From CAZUQH01 sp964622465 (GTDB lineage Bacteria; CG03; CAZUQH01), in assembly GCA_964622465.1 (NCBI GenBank), contig CAZUQH010000002.1, positions 1-49,905 of the forward strand: DNA of 49,905 bases, written 5' to 3'. The notes under the pieces are model-generated. The model was not told where the DNA came from, searched no databases, and was given only the letters and a program-made list of their open reading frames with translations. The translations under genes and the position numbers were made by a program. Below, one piece after another: positions 42,756 to 49,905 of the stretch (the first letter of the stretch is position 1; each line of letters starts with the position of its first letter).

Positions 42756-45700
42756 ATGAGACAGCATATAAAAACGAAAAACCTTGAGATTGGAGAGTTT
42801 GACGCTATCCGGATTAGTCTCGCGTCCCCGGACCAGATAAGGCAATGGTCGTGGGGCGAGGTAAAAAAGCCAGAAACTATCAACTACAGGACATTCAAAC
42901 CAGAACGCGATGGATTATTCTGCGAGCGTATATTTGGTCCTGTACGTGACTATGAGTGCAACTGTGGCAAGTATAAGTGGGTAAAGTACCGTGGCAAGGT
43001 ATGCGAACGTTGTGGAGTTGAAGTTACCGAAAGTAAGGTACGCAGAGAGCGCATGGGACATATAGAACTCGCTGTGCCTGTTCTTCATATCTGGTATCTC
43101 AGAAAGTCACCATCACCACTTGCCATGCTTCTGGAAATGAAGCTCGGTGACGTAGAAAGTGTCATATACTATGCAAAATATGTAGTCGTCCGTTCAAAAG
43201 TTGATGAGTTGCCCGTGAAGACCATACTCGCAGAAGAAGATGTTTCTAATTGTCGTGAGAAATACGGTAACCAGTTTGAGGTCTCAATAGGCGGAGAAGC
43301 AATCCAGCGGCTGCTTGAAAATCTTGACCTGAAGAAAAAGGAGCAGGAACTTAAGGCAAAGATAAACGAGTTTCGCCAAAAGGATGAGGGTAAAGAACAC
43401 AAACGGTTTCAGGCATCACGGCAACGGCTCGCAAAGCAGTTGGAACTTATCCAGGGTTTGTTACTTTCAGGCGGTCGTCCCCAATGGATGGTACTTGAAG
43501 CAATTCCAGTCATCCCACCAGATTTAAGACCACTCGTACCTCTGAAGGAAGGCAGGTTTGCATCCTCAGACTTGAACGACCTTTATCGCCGTATAATCAA
43601 TCGTAATAACCGGCTTAAACATATTAGTAATCTTAACGCTCCATTAGTTATGATAAACAACGAGAAACGCCTGCTTCAGGAAGCAGTCGACGCACTTATA
43701 GAGAATGGCGCACGCGGTAAAACGGTTAATGGCGCTAACAACCGGCCACTAAAGTCCCTGTCAGATTCTATAAAAGGGAAAGAGGGTAGGTTCCGTCAGA
43801 ACCTGCTCGGTAAACGTGTGGACTATTCGGGCCGGTCTGTAATTGTTTGTGGTCCACATCTGAAGCTGCACCAGTGCGGCTTGCCAAAGGAAATGGCATT
43901 AGAATTATTTAAACCGTTCATCTTGAGGGAATTACTTTCCAAGCAGGTTGCGTCCTCGGAGCGCCAGGCAAAGCGGATGCTGCAGGAAAAATTGGACGTA
44001 GTATTTGATATACTTGAGAATATAATCCAGGGTCATCCCGTGCTTTTGAACCGTGCACCGACGTTGCACCGTGTTAGTATACAGGCATTTCTGCCGGTAC
44101 TTGTGGAAGGTAAGGCAATTCAATTGCATCCGCTTGTCTGCGCTGCATTTAATGCCGACTTTGACGGTGACCAGATGGCTGTTCATATACCACTCACTGA
44201 TGAGGCACGTCTGGAGGCGATGTTTTTAATGCTTTCGGTGCACAATATCCTTTCCCCGGCGAATGGTTTACCACTGGTGACAGCAAGTCAAGACATCGTT
44301 CTCGGCTGTGCGTATCTTACCAAGGAGAAGCAAAACGTATTTGGGGAAGGCAAGATATTTGCCGATGAGGAAGAGGTCATCACTGTCTATGAGCACGGTA
44401 GTATTGATTTACACGCCCGGGTTAAGGTGCGAAAGATCAATAAAATACGAGAAGACAAAAAATGGAACAAAGAGGATTTCTTGAACCCAAATAAATGGGA
44501 AAGTTATACTACGGTCGGCCGCGTGATATTCAATCAGGCGTTACCTCAAGCACTCAGGTTCGTAAATTCCGAAGTCGACAAGAAAGGACTCGCTGGACTT
44601 GTTGAGAGAAGTTATTTTGAGTTAGGGCCGCTTGTTACAGTAGAGTTGGTAGACTCGCTGAAGGACCTTGGATATCGGTATGCAACCAAGGCGGGTATCA
44701 CGGTCTCCCTGGAGGATATGCCGACTCCTGAAGTAAAAAAGTTACTTGTGGAAAAAGCTCGCCAGCAGGTCAAACACGTGGAATCGCAGTATCATAAAGG
44801 AATTATTACCAACTCAGAGCGGTACAATAACATTATCGATATCTGGATGGGCGTTACCAAAAACGTCGCATTGAAGTTGTTCGAAGAGTTGGAGAAAGTC
44901 GAGAAGGAACCAGCAAAGGAAAAAGGTCAAGCGCGTTTTAATTCGATTTATCTAATGGCAAGTTCTGGTGCCAGAGGCAGTAAGTTACAGATTAGTCAGC
45001 TTGCTGGCATGAGAGGATTGATGGCGCGTCCTGCGAAACGGGTAATTGGTCAAATAGGGGAAATTATAGAAACGCCCATTGTTTCAAACTTCAGAGAGGG
45101 GTTAAGCGTACTGGAATACTTTATCTCAGCACATGGTGGCCGGAAGGGCCTGGCTGACTCAGCGTTAAAGACAGCAGAGGCAGGGTATCTCACGAGACGG
45201 TTGGTAGACGTTTCTCACAATGTCGTGGTTGTTGAAGAGGATTGTCATACCGATAAAGGGATTTCCATACGTGCAATGTCCGTAGGTGATGAAGTTCTCG
45301 AGAGCTTAGTCGACCGTATTGCAGGCAGGGTCAGCGCGATGAATATCGCAAATCCGATAACGGACGAACCGATTATAAAAGCAGGTGAGTTGATAACACG
45401 CAAGAAAGCTGAACAGATTGCTGAAGCAGGCATTGAGCAAGTAAAGGTCCGGTCGGTCTTAACTTGTGAAAGTAGATATGGGGTTTGCGCAAAATGTTAT
45501 GGGGTGGACTTGTCAAATGGAGATATTGTGAAGGCTGGGACCCCAATTGGTATTATCGCTGCTCAATCCATTGGCGAACCCGGTACACAGCTTACTTTGC
45601 GTACATTCCACATAGGTGGAGCAGCGAGTCGTGAGGTACAAAAATCTTCCATCGTAGCAAAGCAGGATGGAGAAGCGAAGTTTCTAAACTTGAAGACCGT

Positions 45701-46907
45701 CAAAAGGGAAAACGGAGAACTCGTAGTTGTTGGCCGGAACACAGAAGTGAGTTTTGCTCCTCTAGGAAGCCCGGCTGAACTGAGCAAAATTCCATACGGA
45801 GCACGACTGTCATTTGCGAATCGCAGCAAAGTAAAGGCAGGTGAGCTAATTGCTGAGTGGGAACCGTATTCTATGCCGATTATTACTGAATATCAGGGTG
45901 TGGTAAAATATGAAGGCCTGGAGTATGGCATATCACTGCATGAGAAAGTCAATCCTGTATCAGGAGTTACTGAGAGAATAATTATAAACTCGGAACGGAA
46001 ACCCAGGCTGGTTGTTCTTGGCCCAAAGAGGGGCTCTCTCGGAGTGTACACACTGCCGGAAGACACCAGGATTTTTGTGGATAACGGAGCAAAAGTAAAA
46101 GCAGGTGATGTTCTTGCAAGAATACCACAGGATGTCCATAAGACAAAAGACATTACAGGGGGTCTACCGCGGATAGATGAGTTATTTGAGGCACGACGTC
46201 CTAAAAACATAGCTGTTGTGGCAGAGAAAGACGGCATAGTTTCCCAGGTAACAAGCGAAAAGGGTAGAGCAAAACTCGTTGTTGAGAGCATGGTTGGTGG
46301 AGATAAGGTGGAGTACGTAGTTCCTCATGGACGTCACCCTGTGGTCTATTTAGGCGAAACAGTTTTGTGCGGAGAACCATTGACAGACGGCGAGATAGAC
46401 CCACATGATATTCTCAGGGTTAAACGCAGCCCAAAAGATGCACAAGAGTTTATCGTTAATGAAATACAAGAGATATACAGGTTGCAGGGAGCGAAGGTTA
46501 ATGATAAACATATCGAGGTAATCATAAGCCAGATGTTTGGAAACGTCAGAGTCGAAGATGCCGGAGATACAAGGTTCCTGGAAGGAATGACAGTAAATTT
46601 GTACGATATGTTAAAAGAAAATTCAGAAATTGAAAAACGCAATAAGCGTGTGGCGAAAGATAAAAAAGGTAAGAAACTGCGGCCAGCAACATATTCTCCA
46701 ATATTGCTCGGTATTTCAAAGGCATCACTTGCAAGTTCCAGTTTCATATCTGCTGCAAGTTTTCAAGAAACAACCAGGGTATTGACAAATGCAGCACTTA
46801 TGGGTAAAGTAGACGAATTACATGGACTAAAAGAGAATGTTATCATAGGTCGTCCAGTCCCGGTCGGGACGGGTTTTCCTGGATACAATGAAGAAGCAGA
46901 GAGGTGA
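42756..46907 (+). CDS. rpoC: RNA polymerase beta-prime subunit
   Basis: 1,383 residues, similar to chlamydial RpoC. The N-terminal zinc site is YECNCGKYKWVKYRGKVCERCG, the catalytic Mg-binding loop is AFNADFDGDQMAVH, and the second zinc site is CESRYGVCAKC. RAPTLHRVSIQAF (bridge and trigger regions nearby) and EPGTQLTLRTFHIGG are also standard. ATG 42756 is 10 bases after the rpoB stop with AAGGCAGGA upstream. It is followed 3 bases after its stop by rpsL, giving the classic rpoBC-str order. Confidence 0.98.
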   Translation: MRQHIKTKNLEIGEFDAIRISLASPDQIRQWSWGEVKKPETINYRTFKPERDGLFCERIFGPVRDYECNCGKYKWVKYRGKVCERCGVEVTESKVRRERMGHIELAVPVLHIWYLRKSPSPLAMLLEMKLGDVESVIYYAKYVVVRSKVDELPVKTILAEEDVSNCREKYGNQFEVSIGGEAIQRLLENLDLKKKEQELKAKINEFRQKDEGKEHKRFQASRQRLAKQLELIQGLLLSGGRPQWMVLEAIPVIPPDLRPLVPLKEGRFASSDLNDLYRRIINRNNRLKHISNLNAPLVMINNEKRLLQEAVDALIENGARGKTVNGANNRPLKSLSDSIKGKEGRFRQNLLGKRVDYSGRSVIVCGPHLKLHQCGLPKEMALELFKPFILRELLSKQVASSERQAKRMLQEKLDVVFDILENIIQGHPVLLNRAPTLHRVSIQAFLPVLVEGKAIQLHPLVCAAFNADFDGDQMAVHIPLTDEARLEAMFLMLSVHNILSPANGLPLVTASQDIVLGCAYLTKEKQNVFGEGKIFADEEEVITVYEHGSIDLHARVKVRKINKIREDKKWNKEDFLNPNKWESYTTVGRVIFNQALPQALRFVNSEVDKKGLAGLVERSYFELGPLVTVELVDSLKDLGYRYATKAGITVSLEDMPTPEVKKLLVEKARQQVKHVESQYHKGIITNSERYNNIIDIWMGVTKNVALKLFEELEKVEKEPAKEKGQARFNSIYLMASSGARGSKLQISQLAGMRGLMARPAKRVIGQIGEIIETPIVSNFREGLSVLEYFISAHGGRKGLADSALKTAEAGYLTRRLVDVSHNVVVVEEDCHTDKGISIRAMSVGDEVLESLVDRIAGRVSAMNIANPITDEPIIKAGELITRKKAEQIAEAGIEQVKVRSVLTCESRYGVCAKCYGVDLSNGDIVKAGTPIGIIAAQSIGEPGTQLTLRTFHIGGAASREVQKSSIVAKQDGEAKFLNLKTVKRENGELVVVGRNTEVSFAPLGSPAELSKIPYGARLSFANRSKVKAGELIAEWEPYSMPIITEYQGVVKYEGLEYGISLHEKVNPVSGVTERIIINSERKPRLVVLGPKRGSLGVYTLPEDTRIFVDNGAKVKAGDVLARIPQDVHKTKDITGGLPRIDELFEARRPKNIAVVAEKDGIVSQVTSEKGRAKLVVESMVGGDKVEYVVPHGRHPVVYLGETVLCGEPLTDGEIDPHDILRVKRSPKDAQEFIVNEIQEIYRLQGAKVNDKHIEVIISQMFGNVRVEDAGDTRFLEGMTVNLYDMLKENSEIEKRNKRVAKDKKGKKLRPATYSPILLGISKASLASSSFISAASFQETTRVLTNAALMGKVDELHGLKENVIIGRPVPVGTGFPGYNEEAER

Positions 46908-46910
46908 GAA

Positions 46911-47288
46911 GTGCCAACTTTACGTCAGCTTGTTAGGAAACGCCGGCGTGGAACTTTAAATAGAAGTAAGGCGCCGGCATTGAAGGGTTCCCCTCAGAAG
47001 AGAGGGGTATGTACTAAGGTATACACCAGGACGCCAAAGAAACCAAATTCTGCGTTACGTAAAGTTGCACGCGTGAAGTTATCCACCGGTCAGGAAGTTA
47101 CCGCATATATACCCGGCATTGGACATAATCTTCAGGAACATTCGATTGTCGTAATTCAAGGCGGGCGTGTAAAAGACCTTCCTGGTGTCAGATACCATAT
47201 TATAAGAGGTTCTCTTGATACCGCGGGCGTGTCTGAGCGTAAGAACTCGCGTTCTAGATACGGTGTAAAGAAGGGCAGCGGAAAATAA
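46911..47288 (+). CDS. rpsL: Ribosomal protein uS12
   Basis: 125 residues, near the family standard. PTLRQLVRKRRRG at the N-terminus, TRTPKKPNSALRKVARVKLS, IPGIGHNLQEHS and GGRVKDLPGVRYHIIRGSLD are all present, including the two lysines that line the decoding centre (in TPKKPNS and GRVKDLPG), so no streptomycin-resistance change is visible there. GTG 46911 follows AGAGGTGAG at the end of rpoC. Decoding-centre protein of the 30S subunit. Confidence 0.97.
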   Translation: MPTLRQLVRKRRRGTLNRSKAPALKGSPQKRGVCTKVYTRTPKKPNSALRKVARVKLSTGQEVTAYIPGIGHNLQEHSIVVIQGGRVKDLPGVRYHIIRGSLDTAGVSERKNSRSRYGVKKGSGK

Positions 47289-47291
47289 GGT

Positions 47292-47765
47292 ATGTCACGT
47301 AAAAAAGTTAAAAAGAGAAAGCGAACCGAGCGCGTTGACCCGGTGTATGGTGATTCATTGGTTCAGGCGCTTATAGGAAAGATATTAAAGAATGGAAAAA
47401 AGACGGTTGCGCATAGTATTGTCTATGGCGCATTGGAGGGATTGGAAAAAGAAACGCATAAACCTCCTGTTGAGGTACTTCATCAGGCAATAGATAACGT
47501 TAAACCATTGGTAGAGGTGAAAGCGCGAAGGGTTGGCGGTGCTACGTATCAGGTTCCAGTTGAGGTCCGGCCTGAAAGGCGGGAAGACCTTGCGCTGAGA
47601 TGGATTATCCAGTATGCGCATCAGCGAAAAGGTATACCGATGGCTGAATGTCTGTCACAGGAACTGATGAGCGCCTACAAGAAAGAAGGTGGAGCAATTA
47701 AGAAGCGTGAAGATACTCACAAAATGGCAGAAGCAAACCGTGCTTTCGCACACTACCGGTGGTAA
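47292..47765 (+). CDS. rpsG: Ribosomal protein uS7
   Basis: 157 residues, full length. The family core DPVYGDSLVQALIGKILKNGKKTVA, PVEVRPERREDLALRWIIQYA and DTHKMAEANRAFAHYRW are unmistakable; S7 nucleates the 30S head and binds 16S rRNA. ATG 47292 lies 3 bases after the rpsL stop. The fusA start ATG 47765 shares a base with its stop codon (TAATG). The basic N-terminal tail KKVKKRKRTERV is slightly longer than usual. Confidence 0.97.
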   Translation: MSRKKVKKRKRTERVDPVYGDSLVQALIGKILKNGKKTVAHSIVYGALEGLEKETHKPPVEVLHQAIDNVKPLVEVKARRVGGATYQVPVEVRPERREDLALRWIIQYAHQRKGIPMAECLSQELMSAYKKEGGAIKKREDTHKMAEANRAFAHYRW

Positions 47766-49849
47766 TGACAAAAACACTTACGATGGAACAAAAAACTTAC
47801 ACTCTTGAGCGATTAAGGAATATAGGAATAATTGCACATATTGATGCTGGCAAGACTACAACCACAGAGAGGGTGCTCTTCTACGCGGGACGTATTCAGC
47901 GCATGGGCGAAGTAGACGAGGGTACTGCTACTATGGACTGGATGGAGCAAGAGCAGGAGCGTGGGATAACCATTACCTCTGCTGCTACTTCCTGTTATTG
48001 GAAAGGATGTCAGGTAAATATTATTGATACTCCGGGGCACGTGGATTTTACAATTGAAGTAGAGCGTTCACTAAGAGTACTTGACGGCTGTGTCGCCGTG
48101 TTTTGTGGGGTTGGGGGCGTGGAACCACAATCGGAGACAGTATGGCGTCAGGCAGACAGATACCGGGTGCCGCGCATTGCTTTTGTGAACAAGATGGATC
48201 GCGTAGGCGCAGACCTCAATAGAACTGTTGAGCAGATACGGTCAAAACTCGGTGCTACTCCTGTCCTCCTGACTCTGCCTATTGGTCGTGAAAGTGATTT
48301 TGTTGGTATCATTGACCTGGTGCGCTGGAATGTACGGTATTATGACATGGACAGTCTCGGAACGAAGTATCGGGTAGAGGACATGCCTGATGCGTATAAG
48401 GAACGGGCGCTTATTGCACGCCATAAATTGATAGAGCAAGTAGCAGAAAAAGATGACGAACTCCTCGCTCACTATGTCCATGATAAGAAAATTACAGACG
48501 AGCAGTTGATAGCTGCTCTGCGTCGAGCAACAATTGACAGGCGATTGGTTGGTGTACTGTGCGGAAGTGCTCTCAAAAATAAAGGTATTCAATTGTTGCT
48601 TGATGCAATAGTAGACTATCTGCCTTCACCGTTAGATATACCTCCTGTAACCGGCTTGAACCCCGTTACAGGGCAAGAGGAAGAGTATTCAGCAGATGTC
48701 GGGGCGCCACTTGCAGCGCTTGCGTTCAAAATTGCGACTGACCCATTTGCTGGTCGACTGACTTTCGTGCGGATATATTCCGGTACTATAAAAAAAGGTG
48801 GACAGGTATATAATGCCAGTTCTCAAAAGGTAGAAAGAATAAACCGTATTCTTGAAATGCACGCAGATTCGCGTAAAGACATAGACGAGGCACGCGCAGG
48901 AGAAATATACGGTATAATTGGCTTCAAAAACACAAAGACAGGTGATACGATATGCAACAAGACGCATCCGCTGTTACTTGAGAAAATACAATTTCCAGAG
49001 CCAGTAGTATTTCAAGCGATAGAAGCGCAGAGTAAGGCGGATGATGGAAAACTCGGATTATCCTTGCATAAGCTTATGGAGGAAGACCCAAGTTTTTTAA
49101 TCAACTCAGATAAGGCAACTAATCAGACGCTAATCGGAGGCATGGGAGAGCTTCATCTGGAAATTATCGTTGACCGGCTCAAGAGAGAATTTGGTTTAGA
49201 AGTCAACACAGGTGAGCCGAGAGTTGCATATAAGGAAACCATAACCAGGAAAGTTGAAGCAGAAGGAAAACATATCCGCCAGACAGGTGGTCATGGTCAA
49301 TATGGACACGTAGTCCTTTATATTGAACCACTTGGTAGAGGCGGCGGATTTGATTTTGAGAATAAGATTCGTGGTGGTCATATCCCATTGGAGTATATTC
49401 CTGCTGTTGCAAGCGGAGTTCGGGAGGCATTGTGCAGCGGCCCGCTCGGTGGCTATCCAGTAGTTGACGTAAAAGTCGTATTGACTGACGGTAGCTATCA
49501 TGAGGTCGATTCATCTGATCTGGCTTACGTAATGGCTGCACGTGAGGCGGTACAGGATGGATTGAAGCGCGGAACGCCGATACTTCTGGAGCCAGTGATG
49601 AAAATAGGCATTATTACGCCGCGAGAATTCTTAGGGAATGTGTTGGATGAGATAAATTCACGCAGAGGTAAGATAACTCAGATATTGCACGAACATCAGG
49701 GTGAAATGGTTGAGGGTTTTGTACCTCTTGCGCAAATGTTTGGATACGCCACTGCACTTCGCTCAGTTACGCAGGGACGTGCGGTTTACACAATGGAGCC
49801 CTCGCATTATGATCCGGTTCCAGGGCATATTGTGGATAAGATTTTGTAA
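47765..49849 (+). CDS. fusA: Elongation factor G
   Basis: About 694 residues, standard EF-G length. G-domain motifs are AHIDAGKTTTTERV, GITITSAATS, DTPGHVDF (with the catalytic histidine) and NKMDR. Domains II-V follow, including VPLAQMFGYATALRS near the C-terminus. It drives ribosome translocation and, with RRF, recycling. ATG 47765 overlaps the rpsG stop; GTG 47759 or ATG 47783 could also be used, but none has a clear Shine-Dalgarno sequence, consistent with coupling to rpsG. Confidence 0.97.
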   Translation: MTKTLTMEQKTYTLERLRNIGIIAHIDAGKTTTTERVLFYAGRIQRMGEVDEGTATMDWMEQEQERGITITSAATSCYWKGCQVNIIDTPGHVDFTIEVERSLRVLDGCVAVFCGVGGVEPQSETVWRQADRYRVPRIAFVNKMDRVGADLNRTVEQIRSKLGATPVLLTLPIGRESDFVGIIDLVRWNVRYYDMDSLGTKYRVEDMPDAYKERALIARHKLIEQVAEKDDELLAHYVHDKKITDEQLIAALRRATIDRRLVGVLCGSALKNKGIQLLLDAIVDYLPSPLDIPPVTGLNPVTGQEEEYSADVGAPLAALAFKIATDPFAGRLTFVRIYSGTIKKGGQVYNASSQKVERINRILEMHADSRKDIDEARAGEIYGIIGFKNTKTGDTICNKTHPLLLEKIQFPEPVVFQAIEAQSKADDGKLGLSLHKLMEEDPSFLINSDKATNQTLIGGMGELHLEIIVDRLKREFGLEVNTGEPRVAYKETITRKVEAEGKHIRQTGGHGQYGHVVLYIEPLGRGGGFDFENKIRGGHIPLEYIPAVASGVREALCSGPLGGYPVVDVKVVLTDGSYHEVDSSDLAYVMAAREAVQDGLKRGTPILLEPVMKIGIITPREFLGNVLDEINSRRGKITQILHEHQGEMVEGFVPLAQMFGYATALRSVTQGRAVYTMEPSHYDPVPGHIVDKIL

Positions 49850-49861
49850 TGGAGGTAGAAA

Positions 49862-49905
49862 ATGGCTAGAGAGAAATTCGTAAGGAGCAAGCCACACTTA
49901 AACAT
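49862..49905 (+). CDS. tuf: Elongation factor Tu, 5' end only (cut by window)
   Basis: ATG 49862 with GGAGG at 49851-49855 (6 bases before the start codon) begins MAREKFVRSKPHLN, the typical EF-Tu N-terminus before NIGTIGHVDHGKTT. The window ends in codon 15. The position after fusA in the str operon confirms the call. EF-Tu delivers aminoacyl-tRNA to the ribosome. Confidence 0.93.
   Translation, partial: MAREKFVRSKPHLN

Noticed and set aside
1..49905. tRNA, rRNA or CRISPR array
   Set aside because: No tRNA-like T-arm/anticodon arrangement, rRNA core sequence or regularly spaced repeat array was noticed. The dispersed palindromes are single or irregular. A tRNAscan or Infernal run would settle it.

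Overview
This window is a compact bacterial chromosome segment of roughly mid-40s percent GC by eye. Genes are mostly tandem, with 4-base ATGA or GTGA overlaps, and many start at GTG or TTG. A lipid A acyltransferase (LpxL type), an outer-membrane PorV-like barrel, ComEC and a large secreted protein with a C-terminal sorting-type domain point to a diderm, Gram-negative-type cell. Several traits suggest an uncultured lineage near the PVC/Omnitrophota or Elusimicrobiota-like groups: a DnaA-type ATPase without the DnaA DNA-binding domain, a PUR-domain protein, FG-GAP and PorV proteins, the RpoB/RpoC lengths, and dispersed palindromic repeats. The lineage is an inference and I cannot fix it from this sequence. 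Three 100-N scaffold gaps show that this is a draft, probably metagenome-derived assembly.

Left part (1-10.8 kb, + strand). The end of rpiB is followed by a promoter and an apparent operon: DnaA-like AAA+ ATPase, single-domain response regulator, split transketolase, deoB, punA, a PUR nucleic-acid-binding protein and mtnP. With rpiB and the later udp, these enzymes form a route from nucleosides through ribose-1-phosphate and ribose-5-phosphate into the pentose phosphate pathway. Then come an exported protein that looks like two SpoVG domains in tandem, and comEC with a degenerate metallo-beta-lactamase-like tail.

Minus-strand operon (19.8-10.8 kb). In transcription order: a cytoplasmic coiled-coil protein, a periplasmic TPR protein, a TPR-transmembrane-coiled-coil-HEAT protein, a giant secreted seven-FG-GAP protein with Ig/FN3-like modules and a type IX-like sorting domain, and a PorV-like barrel with a TPR tail. 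I read this as an undescribed cell-envelope or secretion module. All three gaps fall within or next to the giant gene.

Middle (19.8-28.5 kb, + strand). argB, argD, argG and argH are followed by an MFS transporter, a GNAT acetyltransferase, a small broken gene, an M23 envelope peptidase and udp. A 300-base intergenic region follows, holding a long inverted-repeat element, two strong tandem promoters and an 18-base palindrome.

Right part (28.9-49.9 kb, + strand). rplU is followed directly by obgE (no rpmA between), then proB, fakA, fakB, plsY, lpxL and a dolichol-kinase-like membrane enzyme. FakA, FakB and PlsY together would turn free fatty acids into acyl-phosphate and then lysophosphatidate. 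After a new promoter come an orphan MsmK/UgpC-type ABC ATPase and a radical SAM protein. The window ends in rpoB-rpoC-rpsL-rpsG-fusA-tuf, with tuf cut by the window edge.
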